Assembly: GCF_013205055.1 (NCBI RefSeq)
Contig: NZ_JABMLF010000001.1
Location: 1,364,001-1,428,000 of the forward strand
Source: Rathayibacter sp. VKM Ac-2856
GTDB taxonomy: Bacteria; Actinomycetota; Actinomycetes; Actinomycetales; Microbacteriaceae
Direction: 5' to 3'
DNA length: 64,000 nucleotides
Shown here: positions 8,520 through 19,031 of the stretch, in pieces
Layout of the letters: each line of letters begins with the position of its first letter
Position numbering within the stretch: position 1 is the first letter of the stretch
The notes under the pieces: generated by a model
Database searches by the model: none
The model's input: only the letters and a program-made list of their open reading frames with translations
What the model was told of the DNA's origin: nothing
Position numbers and translations under genes: made by a program

Positions 8520-9223
8520 CAGGCACCTGCCTTCGACTTGGACGCGGCGGCGAGGGCGTCGGCCTCGGCACGGACGAGCCGGGGCGGCGCGACCTGGTCG
8601 AAGTCGAGCCCGCGACGAGCTGCGACGGCGCGCGGCTCCTCGAGCTGCTGCAGGGCCGTCACCGTCGCGTGGACGATGTTGATGGTGTTCGACGAGCCGA
8701 GCGACTTGCTCAGGACGTCGTGGATGCCGGCGCACTCGAGCACGGCGCGGACGGGACCGCCGGCGATGACACCGGTACCCGCGGCGGCGGGGCGCAGGAG
8801 CACCACACCGGCAGCGGCCTCACCCTGGACGGGGTGCGGGATGGTCGACGCGACGCGGGGGACGCGGAAGAAGTTCTTCTTCGCCTCCTCGACGCCCTTG
8901 GAGATGGCGGTGGGGACCTCGCGGGCCTTGCCGTAGCCGACTCCGACGAGCCCGTTGCCGTCGCCGACGACGACGAGCGCGGTGAAGCTGAAGCGACGAC
9001 CGCCCTTGACGACCTTCGACACGCGGTTGATGGTCACGACGCGCTCGAGGAACTGGCTCTTCTCGGAGTCGCGGCCACCGCGGTCGCGGCCACCCTGGTT
9101 GCGGTCACGGCCGCCACGACGGGGCTCGCGAGCCTCCTGCTGGGGCTGCGTGGACGCAGCGGTCTCGACGGGGGCCTCCGACACGGCGGCGACCTCGGGT
9201 TCCTTGCTCTCTGCGGCGGTCAC
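8519..9223 (-). CDS. rpsE: 30S ribosomal protein S5
   Basis: Small-subunit protein involved in decoding accuracy. 234 residues: an Arg/Gly-rich low-complexity N-terminal extension of about 50 residues ([18 protein letters not shown] region), then the double-stranded-RNA-binding-like S5 domain ([35 protein letters not shown]) and the C-terminal domain ([20 protein letters not shown]). The KGGRR loop linked to spectinomycin binding looks unaltered. It overlaps rplR by four bases at its start and rpmD at its stop. Confidence 0.97.
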   Translation of the reverse strand: MTAAESKEPEVAAVSEAPVETAASTQPQQEAREPRRGGRDRNQGGRDRGGRDSEKSQFLERVVTINRVSKVVKGGRRFSFTALVVVGDGNGLVGVGYGKAREVPTAISKGVEEAKKNFFRVPRVASTIPHPVQGEAAAGVVLLRPAAAGTGVIAGGPVRAVLECAGIHDVLSKSLGSSNTINIVHATVTALQQLEEPRAVAARRGLDFDQVAPPRLVRAEADALAAASKSKAGA

Positions 9224-9597
9224 AGGTTGAGCCCTGCCTCTCGTGCTCCATCGGCGATCGCGGCGACGCGACCGGCGTACTTGTTGCCTCCGCGGTCGAA
9301 GACGACCGCCTCGACTCCTGCGGTCTTCGCGCGCTCGGCGAGAAGCTCGCCGACCCGGCGGGCCTTGGCGGTCTTGTCACCGTCGAACACGCGGAGGTCG
9401 GCCTCGAGGGTCGACGCGGACGCGAGGGTGCGACCCTGCGCGTCGTCGACGATCTGCACGAAGACGTGACGGGCCGATCGGTTGACGACGAGACGGGGGC
9501 GCTCGGCGGAGCCGACGACCTTCTTGCGCAGACGGTCGTGACGACGACCGCGCGCAGCGGACTTGCTCTTTCCTCTGGTTCCGAGTCCCATGATCAC
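9220..9597 (-). CDS. rplR: 50S ribosomal protein L18
   Basis: 5S rRNA-binding protein, about 123-125 residues, with [19 protein letters not shown] and the C-terminal [21 protein letters not shown]. Two starts are possible: GTG at 9597, overlapping the rplF stop as GTGA, or ATG at 9591 giving [12 protein letters not shown]. The ATG matches relatives slightly better, and GGAAAGAGCGG precedes both. Confidence 0.95.
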   Translation of the reverse strand: MIMGLGTRGKSKSAARGRRHDRLRKKVVGSAERPRLVVNRSARHVFVQIVDDAQGRTLASASTLEADLRVFDGDKTAKARRVGELLAERAKTAGVEAVVFDRGGNKYAGRVAAIADGAREAGLNL

Positions 9598-10130
9598 TTA
9601 CCGCTCTTTCCGGCCTTGCGGCGAACGACCTCGCCGGCGTAGCGCACGCCCTTGCCCTTGTAGGGCTCGGGCTTGCGGATCTTACGAATGTTGGCGGCCA
9701 CTTCGCCGACGGCCTGCTTGGAGATGCCGTGCACGGTGACCTTGTTGTTGCCCTCGACCGTGAACGAGATGCCCGCGGGAGGGGTGACGACGACCGGGTG
9801 CGAGAAGCCGAGGGCGAACTCGATGTCCGAGCCCTTCACCAGCACGCGGTAACCGGTTCCGACGACCTCGAGGCCCTTGGAGTAGCCCTGCGTGACACCG
9901 ACGATGTCGTTCGCGATGAGCGTCCGGGTGAGGCCGTGGAGCGAGCGCGACTCGCGCTCGTCGTCGGGGCGGGACACCAGGACCTGGCCGCCTTCGACGG
10001 CGACCTGGATGGGGCTGGCGACCGGGACGGTCAGCTCGCCCTTGGGGCCCTTGACGGTGACGACGGATCCGGCGACGGAGACGTCGACGCCCGCCGGGAT
10101 CTCGATGGGGAGTCTTCCGATTCGCGACAT
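9594..10130 (-). CDS. rplF: 50S ribosomal protein L6
   Basis: 178 residues, the family length, beginning [17 protein letters not shown] at the ATG 10130. Two tandem L6 folds; the C-terminal RNA-binding signature is [19 protein letters not shown]. The start was set at 10130, not the longer open frame, because the family N-terminus begins exactly here. The rpsH stop is only four bases upstream. Confidence 0.97.
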   Translation of the reverse strand: MSRIGRLPIEIPAGVDVSVAGSVVTVKGPKGELTVPVASPIQVAVEGGQVLVSRPDDERESRSLHGLTRTLIANDIVGVTQGYSKGLEVVGTGYRVLVKGSDIEFALGFSHPVVVTPPAGISFTVEGNNKVTVHGISKQAVGEVAANIRKIRKPEPYKGKGVRYAGEVVRRKAGKSGK

Positions 10131-10134
10131 GGGG

Positions 10135-10533
10135 TTACCACACGTAGGCGAGGATCTCCCCACCCACGCCCTTCTTCTCGGCCTGACGGTCGGTCAGCAG
10201 ACCGCTCGACGTGGACAGGATGGCGACGCCGAGGCCACCGAGGACGGTGGGGATCTCGGTCGACTTCGCGTAGACGCGCAGTCCCGGCTTCGAGACGCGC
10301 TTGATGCCGGCGATGGAGCGCTCGCGGTTCGGTCCGTACTTGAGGGAGATGGAGAGCGTCGTGCCGACGCGCGCCTCCTCGACCTTCCAGTCGGAGATGT
10401 AGCCCTCGCGCTTGAGGATCTCGGCGATGTTCGCCTTGAGCTTCGAGCCGGGGAGGGCGATGGAGTCGTGGTGCGCGGAGTTCGCGTTGCGGATTCTGGT
10501 CAGCAGATCTGCGACCGGATCAGTCATGGTCAT
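10135..10533 (-). CDS. rpsH: 30S ribosomal protein S8
   Basis: 16S rRNA-binding assembly protein, 132 residues: [18 protein letters not shown] at the start and [20 protein letters not shown] with the C-terminal signature. ATG 10533 or 10527 could be used; GAAAGG lies about ten bases before the first. In E. coli S8 is the autorepressor of the spc operon; no matching RNA structure was identified here. It is the first gene after the 282-base gap where rpsN usually sits. Confidence 0.96.
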   Translation of the reverse strand: MTMTDPVADLLTRIRNANSAHHDSIALPGSKLKANIAEILKREGYISDWKVEEARVGTTLSISLKYGPNRERSIAGIKRVSKPGLRVYAKSTEIPTVLGGLGVAILSTSSGLLTDRQAEKKGVGGEILAYVW

Positions 10534-10653
10534 GGCTGATGGTGCCTTTCTCGCCTGGTTTCGGCACCCTTTACAAGAGTGACGACCTGTGGTGTGGGAC
10601 GGCGCCGACGACGTCGACGCCCATGCGGCCGCGCGAGCGCAGGCCAACGAGCC

Positions 10654-10683
10654 ATGGTACACGGCTGGAGGCCGGCGGTCGAG
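10654..10683 (-). promoter_or_regulatory. Candidate promoter for the rpsH-secY segment
   Basis: On the minus strand CTCGAC (10683-10678), an 18-base spacer and TACCAT (10659-10654) form a moderate sigma-70-like promoter between the terminator-like stem at 10771-10805 and rpsH. It would restart transcription downstream of that stem. Confidence 0.35.
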
Positions 10684-10770
10684 GGCCGACTGGCCGATCC
10701 GCCCGGAGACGGATCGGAGCTCTGAGGTGCAGCGGCACCGGTGCGGGGCACCGGTGCGCGGGTGCACAGC

Positions 10771-10805
10771 GAGGCCGGAGGGCGGGTGATCCGCCCTCCG
10801 GCCTC
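10771..10805 (-). terminator. Strong stem-loop downstream of rplE
   Basis: GAGGCCGGAGGGCGG and CCGCCCTCCGGCCTC form a perfect 15-bp stem with a GTGAT loop, beginning ten bases past the rplE stop. There is no T-run. It falls in the middle of what is normally one continuous S10-spc transcript, exactly where rpsN is missing. Confidence 0.75.
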
Positions 10806-10815
10806 GGAGGTCGTG

Positions 10816-11400
10816 CTACGCGTTGTCCGCCGACTTGAACGGGAAGCCGAGCTGCTTGAGCAGCGCGCGACCCTCGTCGTCGGTCTTCGCGGTGGTGACC
10901 ACGGTCACGTCGAAGCCGCGGACGCGGTCGATGCGGTCCTGGTCGATCTCGTGGAAGATCGACTGCTCCGTGATGCCGAAGGTGTAGTTGCCGTTGCCGT
11001 CGAACTGGCGGTCCGAGAGACCGCGGAAGTCGCGGATGCGCGGCAGCGCCACCGAGAGCAGGCGGTCCAGGAACTCCCACGCGCGGTCACCGCGAAGGGT
11101 GACGTGCGCGCCGATGGCCTGGCCCTCGCGCAGCTTGAACTGCGCGATGGACTTGCGGGCCTTCGTGACCAGGGGCTTCTGGCCCGTGATCGCGGTGAGG
11201 TCCTTGACGGCGCCGTCGATGATCTTGCCGTCGCGGGCAGCCTCACCGACTCCGGTGTTCACGACCACCTTGACCAGGCCGGGGACCTGGTGGATGTTCG
11301 AGAAGCCGAACTGCTCCTTGAGAGCGGGGATGATGTCGGCCTGGTACTTGGCCTTGAGCCGCGGCTGAACCTTCGCAGCCACTGCGGTGGTGTCAGTCAT
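10816..11400 (-). CDS. rplE: 50S ribosomal protein L5
   Basis: 5S rRNA-binding protein of the central protuberance, 194 residues. Signatures: [20 protein letters not shown] near the N-terminus, [15 protein letters not shown], and the C-terminal [20 protein letters not shown]. Its ATG overlaps the rplX stop (TAATG). A strong terminator-like stem follows it. Confidence 0.97.
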   Translation of the reverse strand: MTDTTAVAAKVQPRLKAKYQADIIPALKEQFGFSNIHQVPGLVKVVVNTGVGEAARDGKIIDGAVKDLTAITGQKPLVTKARKSIAQFKLREGQAIGAHVTLRGDRAWEFLDRLLSVALPRIRDFRGLSDRQFDGNGNYTFGITEQSIFHEIDQDRIDRVRGFDVTVVTTAKTDDEGRALLKQLGFPFKSADNA

Positions 11401-11759
11401 TACAGTTCCTCACCCGACGCCTTCGCGTAGCGCACGCGAACGGTCTTGGTCACGCCGTCCTTGGTGACGGCCACGTTGCGGTGGCCGACCCGGGTCGGCT
11501 TCTTGGTCTTCGGGTCGACGATCGCGACGTTCGAGATGTGGAGCGGGGCCTCGATGGTCTCGATGCCGCCCTCCTTCGAGCCGCGCTGCGACTGGCCGAC
11601 GCGGTTGTGCTTCTTGACGAAGTTCACGCCCTCGACGACGACGCGGTTCTTCTCGACCAGGACCTCGAGAACCTTGCCCTGCTTGCCGCGGTCTCCGCCG
11701 CGGGCCTGGGTCGCGCCCGAGATGACCTGCACGAGGTCACCCTTCTTGATCTTGGCCAT
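11400..11759 (-). CDS. rplX: 50S ribosomal protein L24
   Basis: Assembly-initiator protein, 119 residues, with the KOW motif near the N-terminus ([20 protein letters not shown]) followed by [19 protein letters not shown]. Two bases separate it from rplN, and it overlaps rplE by one base. Confidence 0.96.
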   Translation of the reverse strand: MAKIKKGDLVQVISGATQARGGDRGKQGKVLEVLVEKNRVVVEGVNFVKKHNRVGQSQRGSKEGGIETIEAPLHISNVAIVDPKTKKPTRVGHRNVAVTKDGVTKTVRVRYAKASGEEL

Positions 11760-11761
11760 GA

Positions 11762-12130
11762 CTAGATAACCTCCGGTGCCAGCGAGACGATCTTCATGAA
11801 CTTCTTGTCGCGGAGCTCGCGACCGACCGGTCCGAAGATGCGGGTGCCGCGGGGGTCCCCGTCGTTCTTCAGGATCACGGCGGCGTTCTCGTCGAACTTG
11901 ATGTACGAGCCGTCGGGACGACGGGTCTGCTTGATGGTCCGGACGATGACGGCCTTGACCACATCGCCCTTCTTGACGTTTCCGCCGGGGATCGCGTCCT
12001 TGACGGTCGCGACGATGATGTCACCGAGGCCGGCGTAGCGGCGGCCGGAGCCACCGAGGACGCGGATGGTGAGGAGCATCTTGGCGCCGGTGTTGTCGGC
12101 GACCTTGACTCGGGATTCTTGCTGAAGCAT
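11762..12130 (-). CDS. rplN: 50S ribosomal protein L14
   Basis: 122-residue 23S rRNA-binding protein at the subunit interface: [19 protein letters not shown] at the start, [20 protein letters not shown] in the centre and [19 protein letters not shown] at the end. Length and sequence are textbook. It is preceded by a 33-base gap after rpsQ. Confidence 0.97.
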   Translation of the reverse strand: MLQQESRVKVADNTGAKMLLTIRVLGGSGRRYAGLGDIIVATVKDAIPGGNVKKGDVVKAVIVRTIKQTRRPDGSYIKFDENAAVILKNDGDPRGTRIFGPVGRELRDKKFMKIVSLAPEVI

Positions 12131-12163
12131 GTGTCTCTCCTGCTAACTCAAGCGGGCCGCGGC

Positions 12164-12478
12164 CTACTTGGCCTTCTCGAGGATCTCGACCAGGCGCCAG
12201 CGCTTGGTGGCGCTGAGGGGACGGGTCTCGCTGATGACGACGGAGTCGCCGATGCCGGCGGAGTTCAGCTCGTCGTGGACCTTGACCTTGGACGTGCGGC
12301 GGATGACCTTGCCGTACAGCGGGTGCTTCACCCGGTCCTCGACCTCGACGACGATGGTCTTGTCCATCTTGTCGCTGGTGACGTAGCCGCGACGGGTCTT
12401 GCGGTAACCGCGAGCGCCCGCCTCCTTGACGTCGTGGGCGGCCGACTCGTGGCCGGCGCTGTCAGTGACGGTTGCCAT
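12164..12478 (-). CDS. rpsQ: 30S ribosomal protein S17
   Basis: 16S rRNA-binding OB-fold protein, 104 residues. An extra N-terminal stretch of about 25 residues precedes the core [19 protein letters not shown] and [19 protein letters not shown]. It overlaps rpmC by one base (TAATG). Confidence 0.96.
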   Translation of the reverse strand: MATVTDSAGHESAAHDVKEAGARGYRKTRRGYVTSDKMDKTIVVEVEDRVKHPLYGKVIRRTSKVKVHDELNSAGIGDSVVISETRPLSATKRWRLVEILEKAK

Positions 12479-12804
12479 TACTTGGCCTCCTCGTTCGACT
12501 CGGTCGCCTCGACCTCGGCCTTGGCGGCCTTCTTGGTCTTCGGCTTCTTCTCCGCCTTGGCCGGGGCCTCGACGGGTGCGGGGGTGGCGCGAATGCCCAG
12601 CTCGCGCTCACGGATGACCGTGTAGATGCGGGCGATGTCGCGCTTGACGGCACGCAGGCGGCCGTTGGTGTCCAACTGGCCGGTGGCCGACTGGAAGCGG
12701 AGGTTGAACAGCTCCTCCTTGGCCTTCTTCAGCTCCGTGACGAGACGCTCGTCCTCGAAGGTGTCGAGCTCGGTGGGAACGAGCTCCTTGGATCCGATCG
12801 CCAT
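12478..12804 (-). CDS. rpmC: 50S ribosomal protein L29 with a C-terminal Ala/Lys/Glu tail
   Basis: Exit-tunnel protein at the SRP and trigger-factor docking site. Residues 1-70 are a normal L29 ([55 protein letters not shown]). The remaining 38 or so residues form a charged tail rich in Ala, Lys, Glu and Pro ([20 protein letters not shown]), making the protein 108 residues against the usual 60-80. ATG at 12804 overlaps the rplP stop. The tail is probably disordered and surface exposed near the tunnel exit (inference). Confidence 0.95.
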   Translation of the reverse strand: MAIGSKELVPTELDTFEDERLVTELKKAKEELFNLRFQSATGQLDTNGRLRAVKRDIARIYTVIRERELGIRATPAPVEAPAKAEKKPKTKKAAKAEVEATESNEEAK

Positions 12805-13223
12805 TATGCGTCTCCCTCCTCGCGCTTGATGATGCGTGCCTTGAGGGGCAGCTTGTGGATGGCACGGGTCATGGCCTCGCGAGCGAGCTGCTCGTCGACG
12901 CCGGCGACCTCGAAGAGGACGCGGCCCGGCTTGACGTTCGCGACCCACCACTCCGGCGAGCCCTTGCCGGAACCCATGCGGGTCTCGGCGGGCTTCTTGG
13001 TCAGCGGGCGGTCGGGGTAGATGTTGATCCACACCTTTCCGCCGCGCTTGATGTGGCGCGTCATGGCGATACGAGCGGACTCGATCTGACGGTTGGTCAC
13101 GTAGGCCGGGGTGAGGGCCTGGATGCCGAACTCACCGAACGACACCTTGGTGCCACCGGTGGCCTGGCCGGAACGGCCCGGGTGGTGCTGCTTGCGGTGC
13201 TTGACTCGACGCGGAATCAACAT
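12804..13223 (-). CDS. rplP: 50S ribosomal protein L16
   Basis: Organises the A-site side of the large subunit, 139 residues: [39 protein letters not shown] and the signature [19 protein letters not shown]. The 81-RMG loop, site of arginine hydroxylation in some bacteria, is intact. It lies two bases after the rpsC stop and overlaps rpmC. Confidence 0.97.
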   Translation of the reverse strand: MLIPRRVKHRKQHHPGRSGQATGGTKVSFGEFGIQALTPAYVTNRQIESARIAMTRHIKRGGKVWINIYPDRPLTKKPAETRMGSGKGSPEWWVANVKPGRVLFEVAGVDEQLAREAMTRAIHKLPLKARIIKREEGDA

Positions 13224-13225
13224 GG

Positions 13226-13984
13226 TTATGCCTCAACTCCTGCTGCGACGGGCGCCTCGCTCTGCTGGCGGGGGGCGCGACGCGGACGGTCGCTGCGCTC
13301 GGGGCGCGACGACTTGCTGTTCGCCTGCTCCCGCGCGAGCTCCTTGTTGGTGATGTCGCCCTTGTAGATCCAGACCTTCACGCCGATGCGGCCGAAGGTG
13401 GTCTTCGCCTCGTAGAAGCCGTAGTCGATGTTCGCGCGGAGGGTGTGCAGCGGCACGCGTCCCTCGCGGTAGAACTCCGAGCGGCTCATCTCGGCGCCGC
13501 CGAGGCGGCCGGAGACCTGGATGCGGACGCCCTTGGCGCCGGCGCGCTGCGCGCCCTGCAGACCCTTGCGCATCGCGCGGCGGAAGGCCACGCGGGCGGA
13601 GAGCTGCTCGGCGATGCCCTGCGCGACCAGCTGAGCCTCGGCCTCGGGGTTCTTCACCTCGAGGATGTTCAGCTGGATCTGCTTGGCGGTGAGCTTCTCG
13701 AGGTCGGCGCGGATGCGCTCGGCCTCGGCGCCGCGGCGACCGATCACGATGCCCGGGCGGGCGGTGTGGATGTCGACGCGGACGCGGTCGCGGGTGCGCT
13801 CGATCTCGATGCGGGCGACGCCCGCGCGGTCGAGCTGCGTGGCGAGGAGCCGGCGGATCTTGACGTCCTCAGCGAGGAAGTCGCTGTACCGCTGGCCCTT
13901 CTTGGTGCTGTCGGAGAACCAGCGCGACACGTGGTCGGTGGTGATTCCCAGACGGAAACCGTAGGGGTTTACTTTCTGACCCAT
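13226..13984 (-). CDS. rpsC: 30S ribosomal protein S3
   Basis: mRNA-entry-channel protein, 252 residues. Starts [20 protein letters not shown], contains the KH domain GXXG-like segment [14 protein letters not shown], and the C-terminal signature [19 protein letters not shown]. After the core comes an Arg/Ser-rich tail of about 40 residues ([19 protein letters not shown]). It overlaps rplV by one base. Confidence 0.97.
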   Translation of the reverse strand: MGQKVNPYGFRLGITTDHVSRWFSDSTKKGQRYSDFLAEDVKIRRLLATQLDRAGVARIEIERTRDRVRVDIHTARPGIVIGRRGAEAERIRADLEKLTAKQIQLNILEVKNPEAEAQLVAQGIAEQLSARVAFRRAMRKGLQGAQRAGAKGVRIQVSGRLGGAEMSRSEFYREGRVPLHTLRANIDYGFYEAKTTFGRIGVKVWIYKGDITNKELAREQANSKSSRPERSDRPRRAPRQQSEAPVAAGVEA

Positions 13985-14349
13985 TACTTGGTCCCCTCCT
14001 CAGGAGTGGCCAGCACGACGGTGATGTGGCTGGTGCGCTTGTTGATGCGGAAGGCACGACCCTGAGCACGGGGCTGGAATCGCTTGAGGGTGGTTCCCTC
14101 ATCGACGAAGGCGCGGGACACGAACAGGTCCTGGTCGTCGAGGTACTCGTTCGAGGCATCGGCCTTGACGCGAGCGTTGGCCATCGCCGAGGCGACGAGC
14201 TTGTAGACGGGCTCGGACGCACCCTGCGGGGCGAACTTGAGGATGGCCAGGGCCTCCTCCGCCTGCTTCCCGCGGATCAGGTTCACGACACGGCGAGCCT
14301 TCTGGGGGGTGACGCGGATGTGTCGCACGCGTGCGATCGACTCCACCAT
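13984..14349 (-). CDS. rplV: 50S ribosomal protein L22
   Basis: Tunnel-wall protein, 121 residues: [20 protein letters not shown] at the N-terminus and the hairpin-loop region [20 protein letters not shown] that lines the tunnel. No deletion is visible in the loop where macrolide-resistance changes occur. A 25-base gap separates it from rpsS. Confidence 0.97.
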   Translation of the reverse strand: MVESIARVRHIRVTPQKARRVVNLIRGKQAEEALAILKFAPQGASEPVYKLVASAMANARVKADASNEYLDDQDLFVSRAFVDEGTTLKRFQPRAQGRAFRINKRTSHITVVLATPEEGTK

Positions 14350-14374
14350 TTCTCTCCTCCTTCTCGTCGCCGCG

Positions 14375-14656
14375 TCAGCGGCGACGGCCCTTCTTGTCGT
14401 CCTTCTCGTGACCGCGGAAGGTCCGAGTGGGGGCGAACTCGCCGAGCTTGTGGCCGACCATGGTCTCGGTCACGAACACGGGGATGTGCTTGCGACCGTC
14501 GTGGACCGCGATGGTGTGACCCAGCATCGCCGGGATGATCATCGAGCGGCGCGACCAGGTCTTGATGACGTTCTTGTTGCCGGCTTCGTTGGCCGTGAAC
14601 ACCTTGCGGAGCAGGTGGTCGTCAACGAAGGGGCCCTTCTTGAGACTGCGAGGCAT
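14375..14656 (-). CDS. rpsS: 30S ribosomal protein S19
   Basis: 93-residue small-subunit head protein: [39 protein letters not shown] and the terminal [18 protein letters not shown]. Standard length. It sits 12 bases downstream of rplB. Confidence 0.97.
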   Translation of the reverse strand: MPRSLKKGPFVDDHLLRKVFTANEAGNKNVIKTWSRRSMIIPAMLGHTIAVHDGRKHIPVFVTETMVGHKLGEFAPTRTFRGHEKDDKKGRRR

Positions 14657-14668
14657 CTTCTACAACTC

Positions 14669-15508
<840 letters not shown>

Positions 15509-15535
15509 TGTCTGTTTCCTCTACGCTTCTTCGGC

Positions 15536-15844
15536 TCAGCCGACGCTCGTGAAGATGTCGATGGAGCCGGACTTCAGCGTGACGATCGCGCGCTTCGTGT
15601 CCTTGCGCTTGCCGGTTCCGAACTTCGTGCGGCGGGTCTTGCCCTGACGGTTCAGCGTGTTGATCGACGCGACCTGCACACCGAAGATCTTCTCGATCGC
15701 GAGCTTGATCTCGGTCTTGTTGGAGCGCGGGTCGACGACGAAGGTGTACTTGCCCTCGTCGATCAGGCCGTAGGACTTCTCGGACACCACCGGGGAGATG
15801 ATGACGTCGCGGGGGTCCTTGTTGAACGCGGCGGACTGGCTCAT
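15536..15844 (-). CDS. rplW: 50S ribosomal protein L23
   Basis: Tunnel-exit protein that docks trigger factor and SRP, 102 residues: [20 protein letters not shown], then [20 protein letters not shown] and [20 protein letters not shown]. Its ATG overlaps the rplD stop by four bases. Confidence 0.97.
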   Translation of the reverse strand: MSQSAAFNKDPRDVIISPVVSEKSYGLIDEGKYTFVVDPRSNKTEIKLAIEKIFGVQVASINTLNRQGKTRRTKFGTGKRKDTKRAIVTLKSGSIDIFTSVG

Positions 15845-16497
15845 GCGTTCACCTCTTCCTTCTTGGCGCCGGACTTCGCGGCGACGAACGCGTCGAGCGC
15901 AGCCTTCGTGAAGACGATGTCGTCGGAGACGAGCACGTCGTACGCGTTGAGCTGGTCGGACGGCAGGATGTGCACGAACGGCACGTTGCGGAGCGAGAGC
16001 TCGGCGATGTAGTCGTCGCGCTCGAGGACCACGAGGACGTTGCGCGACACCGAGAGGGCGTCGAGCAGGACGAGGACGTCCTTCGTCTTCGGGGTGTCGC
16101 CGAGGGCGAGGGACTCGACCACGTGCACGCGCGAGCCGCGAGCGCGGTCCGAGAGAGCGCCGAGCAGAGCCGCGGCGATCATCTTCTTGGGAGTGCGCTG
16201 CGCGTAGTTGCGCGGGTTCGGTCCGTGGACCACGCCACCGCCGGTCATGTGGGGGGCGCGGATCGAGCCCTGACGAGCGCGACCGGTTCCCTTCTGCTTG
16301 AACGGCTTGCGGCCGGCTCCCGAGACCTCGCCACGGTTCTTCGTGGAGTGGGTGCCCTGGCGCGCCGCGGCGAGCTGCGCGACGACGACCTGGTGGATCA
16401 GGGGGATGTTGGTCTGGACGTCGAAGAGCTCGGCGGGGAGCTCGAACGCGCCCGACTTCTTGCCCTGGACGTCGATGATGTCGACAGAGGTAGCCAT
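15841..16497 (-). CDS. rplD: 50S ribosomal protein L4
   Basis: Tunnel-constriction protein, 218 residues. The extended loop reads [20 protein letters not shown] with [20 protein letters not shown], all intact. In E. coli L4 represses its own operon; no equivalent leader structure was proved here. It follows rplC by four bases. Confidence 0.97.
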   Translation of the reverse strand: MATSVDIIDVQGKKSGAFELPAELFDVQTNIPLIHQVVVAQLAAARQGTHSTKNRGEVSGAGRKPFKQKGTGRARQGSIRAPHMTGGGVVHGPNPRNYAQRTPKKMIAAALLGALSDRARGSRVHVVESLALGDTPKTKDVLVLLDALSVSRNVLVVLERDDYIAELSLRNVPFVHILPSDQLNAYDVLVSDDIVFTKAALDAFVAAKSGAKKEEVNA

Positions 16498-16501
16498 GGA
16501 A

Positions 16502-17170
16502 CTACGCTCCCTTCACGGCGTTGCGAACGAACACGAGGCGACCGCGCGCACCGGGGACGGCGCCCTTGACGAGCAGCAGGCCCTTCTCGGCGTCGACGGA
16601 GTGCACCTTGAGGTTGAGCACGGTGACGCGCTCGCCACCCATGCGACCGGCCATGCGCATGCCCTTGAAGACACGGCTGGGGGTCGAGGAGGCGCCGATG
16701 GAGCCGGGCTTGCGGTGGTTGCGGTGCGAACCGTGCGAAGCCGAGACGCCCTTGAAGTTGTGACGCTTCATGACACCGGCGAAGCCCTTGCCCTTGGAGG
16801 TGCCGACGACGTCGACCTTGGTGCCGGCTTCGAAGACGGCGTCCACGGTCAGCTCCTGGCCGGCCGAGTAGTCGGCGGCGTCGGAGGTGCGGACCTCGGT
16901 GAGGTGGCGGCGGGGGGTGACGCCCGCGGCGTCGAAGTGACCGGCAGCGGGCTTGTTCACCTTGCGCGGGTCGATCGCACCGGCGGCGAGCTGGACGGCG
17001 GTGTAGCCGTCCTTCTCCTCCGTGCGGACCTGGGTAACGACGTTGGGGCTGATCTCGATGACCGTGACGGGGACGAGCTTGTTGTTCTCGTCCCAGACCT
17101 GGGTCATTCCGAGCTTGGTGCCGAGGAGGCCCTTGCTGGTCTTCAGCGTGGGGGAAACAGTGACAGACAT
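16502..17170 (-). CDS. rplC: 50S ribosomal protein L3
   Basis: Large-subunit assembly initiator, 222 residues. Signatures: [20 protein letters not shown] and the finger loop [20 protein letters not shown] followed by [16 protein letters not shown]. The finger, where linezolid/tiamulin changes arise, looks wild type. Fourteen bases after rpsJ. Confidence 0.97.
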   Translation of the reverse strand: MSVTVSPTLKTSKGLLGTKLGMTQVWDENNKLVPVTVIEISPNVVTQVRTEEKDGYTAVQLAAGAIDPRKVNKPAAGHFDAAGVTPRRHLTEVRTSDAADYSAGQELTVDAVFEAGTKVDVVGTSKGKGFAGVMKRHNFKGVSASHGSHRNHRKPGSIGASSTPSRVFKGMRMAGRMGGERVTVLNLKVHSVDAEKGLLLVKGAVPGARGRLVFVRNAVKGA

Positions 17171-17184
17171 GGTGGCACTCCTCC

Positions 17185-17493
17185 TTAGAGCTTGATCTCG
17201 ATGTTGACGTCGGCCGGGAGGTCGAGGCGCATCAGCGAGTCGACGGCCTTGGGCGTCGGGTCGATGATGTCGATGAGGCGCTTGTGGGTGCGCATCTCGA
17301 AGTGCTCGCGGCTGTCCTTGTACTTGTGGGGAGAACGGATCACGCAGACCACGTTCTTCTCCGTCGGAAGCGGCACGGGGCCGACGACCGTTGCACCGGC
17401 ACGGGTCACCGTGTCGACGATCTTGCGCGCCGACGTGTCGATGACCTCGTGGTCGTACGACTTCAGTCGGATGCGGATCTTCTGTCCCGCCAT
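17185..17493 (-). CDS. rpsJ: 30S ribosomal protein S10
   Basis: 102 residues, also the NusE subunit of transcription antitermination complexes. [19 protein letters not shown] at the start and [19 protein letters not shown] in the C-terminal half. First gene of the S10 operon; a leader of up to about 450 bases lies upstream. Confidence 0.98.
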   Translation of the reverse strand: MAGQKIRIRLKSYDHEVIDTSARKIVDTVTRAGATVVGPVPLPTEKNVVCVIRSPHKYKDSREHFEMRTHKRLIDIIDPTPKAVDSLMRLDLPADVNIEIKL

Positions 17494-17945
17494 GTGTGAT
17501 CTCTCACTCTCTTGTTATTGCGTCGTACGCCACTCCCCCGGCCGGAGCCGGACTCGTGTCGCATAGGACGCGCTCGCGAAGGAACATCCGGAGAACCGGA
17601 GAAGTGCACCAGTGTTCTTCTGTCAAAAGCACCGCGCTCGAGGCGCTCTGAGAGCCGTGCAGAACGCACGACGCACGGAGAGCCCGTTGAGTTGTCGGTT
17701 GTTGTCGTTCTGCTACCCGCCGCCTCGACGTCGCACTCGCGGGGCCGCCCTCTCGGGTCGAGCCGCTGCGGCGCCGTCTCGGCACTGCCTGGCAGTGTTC
17801 GCCCCGCGCGGCCCTGGTCGAGTGGACGCAGCGTCGTGCGGGAGGAAATTTTGAACTAGAAGAGTCTCTCACGGAACAGCGACCCGTGCAACCCGGGCGT
17901 GTCGCGTTGCACGCCTCCTCCGCCGCCGCCGGTCCGCCGCGGGAT
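17494..17945 (-). promoter_or_regulatory. Leader and promoter region of the S10 operon
   Basis: Non-coding stretch upstream of rpsJ; the short frames in it have no recognisable similarity. On the minus strand a perfect TTGACA lies at 17626-17621, but the base run about 17 bases further (TTCTCC) is a poor -10. An AT-rich island at 17845-17862 (TAGTTCAAAATTTCC on the minus strand), rare in this GC-rich DNA, may hold an upstream promoter. If the upstream site is used the leader is about 350 bases, long enough for an L4-type autoregulatory structure, which I could not demonstrate. Confidence 0.45.
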
Positions 17946-17967
17946 TCCGGGCCGCGAGGGGCCCGGA
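17946..17967 (-). terminator. Stem-loop after the topoisomerase gene
   Basis: TCCGGGCC and GGCCCGGA form a perfect 8-bp stem with a GCGAGG loop, 14 bases past the topoisomerase stop codon, separating it from the S10 operon leader. Confidence 0.6.
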
Positions 17968-17980
17968 CCCTGGGCACCGC

Positions 17981-18964
17981 TCACTCGAAGAGCAGGGCGC
18001 GCAGGGTGGTCTCGGCCGACCCGGGCCGCGACGGATCGATGGTCTCGCCCGCCCGGAAGTGGTCGAGGACGCGGGGGTCGACGTAGCTCGCCCTGGCGAC
18101 CGTCGGGGTGTTCCCGAGGACCTCCGACGCGTCCTTCATCGCCTGCGAGATCGCCTTCGTGCGCAGCCGCTGCGTGGGCTGCGGACCGGTCCGCGCGAGG
18201 CTGAGCGCCGCGGCGACCGTGCCGTGCAGCGTGCGGAAGTCCTTCGCGGTGAAGTCGTCGCCGGCGCGCTCGCGCACGTAGTCGTTGATGTCGGCGGCGG
18301 ACACCGGGCGCCAGACCCGGCCGTCCTTCCAGGCCAGGAGCCGGGCGTTCGGGCCGCGGCGCTTCAGCGCCCGCACGACCCGGGCGAGGTCGTGATCGAG
18401 GATCTCGCTCGTCCAGGCCTGGTGGCTCTTGCCGGGGAAGGCCAGCGCGACGCGATCGCCGTGGGTCGTCGCGTGCGAGCAGAGCAGCGTCGTGAGGCCG
18501 ATGCTGCCGTGCTCCTTCGCGTACTGCTCGCTGCCCACGCGGAGCGAGCCGGTGTCGAGCATCCGGAAGCCGGTGGCCAGGGCGCGGTCACGGGTCGGAC
18601 CGTCCTCGCGCAGCGCGACGGTGACCCGGCGGCGGGCGGCCGGGAGCGCCTCGGCCAGGCGGAGCGCCCGGTCGAACTTGATCCGGTCCTTCTGCTCGCG
18701 CCAGGTCGGGTGGTAGATGTACTGCCGGCGGCCGGCGCCGTCGACGCCCGTGGCCTGGATGTGGCCGTTGGGGTAGGGCGCGATCCAGACGTCCTGCCAG
18801 GCGGGCGGGATGCCGAGGTGCTCGAAGCGCTCCCGCAGCTCCGGGTCCGTGACGGTGACGCCCTTGGGGTCGCGGTAGCTGAAGCCGGAGCCCGAGCGCA
18901 CCCGGGTGTACCCGCGTCCGCTCGAATCGGTCCTGCGGAGTCGTTGGGTCAGCGCATCAGCCAT
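17981..18964 (-). CDS. DNA topoisomerase IB (poxvirus-like)
   Basis: Relaxes supercoiled DNA through a transient 3'-phosphotyrosine nick, without ATP. 327 residues. The N-terminal part has GIPPAWQDVWIAPYPNGHIQ and RQYIYHPTWREQKDRIKFDR, typical of bacterial type IB enzymes. The catalytic part has GLTTLLCSHATTHGD, FPGKSHQ with the catalytic lysine, DFRTLHGTVAAAL with the histidine region and the nucleophilic tyrosine in ARASYVDPRVLDHF. The ATG at 18964 follows TATCGT by seven bases, which looks like a leaderless start. It sits between tuf and rpsJ, an uncommon place. Confidence 0.93.
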   Translation of the reverse strand: MADALTQRLRRTDSSGRGYTRVRSGSGFSYRDPKGVTVTDPELRERFEHLGIPPAWQDVWIAPYPNGHIQATGVDGAGRRQYIYHPTWREQKDRIKFDRALRLAEALPAARRRVTVALREDGPTRDRALATGFRMLDTGSLRVGSEQYAKEHGSIGLTTLLCSHATTHGDRVALAFPGKSHQAWTSEILDHDLARVVRALKRRGPNARLLAWKDGRVWRPVSAADINDYVRERAGDDFTAKDFRTLHGTVAAALSLARTGPQPTQRLRTKAISQAMKDASEVLGNTPTVARASYVDPRVLDHFRAGETIDPSRPGSAETTLRALLFE

Positions 18965-19031
18965 CGACCCGACGATAGGACGGGGGCGCCGTTCCCGGCA
19001 CAGGGTTGACGGGCGCCCCCTCGGTCCTGAG

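Noticed and set aside
17504-17977. 157-codon frame in the S10 leader
   Set aside because: Low-complexity translation, no start signal, and it crosses the topoisomerase terminator and the promoter region.
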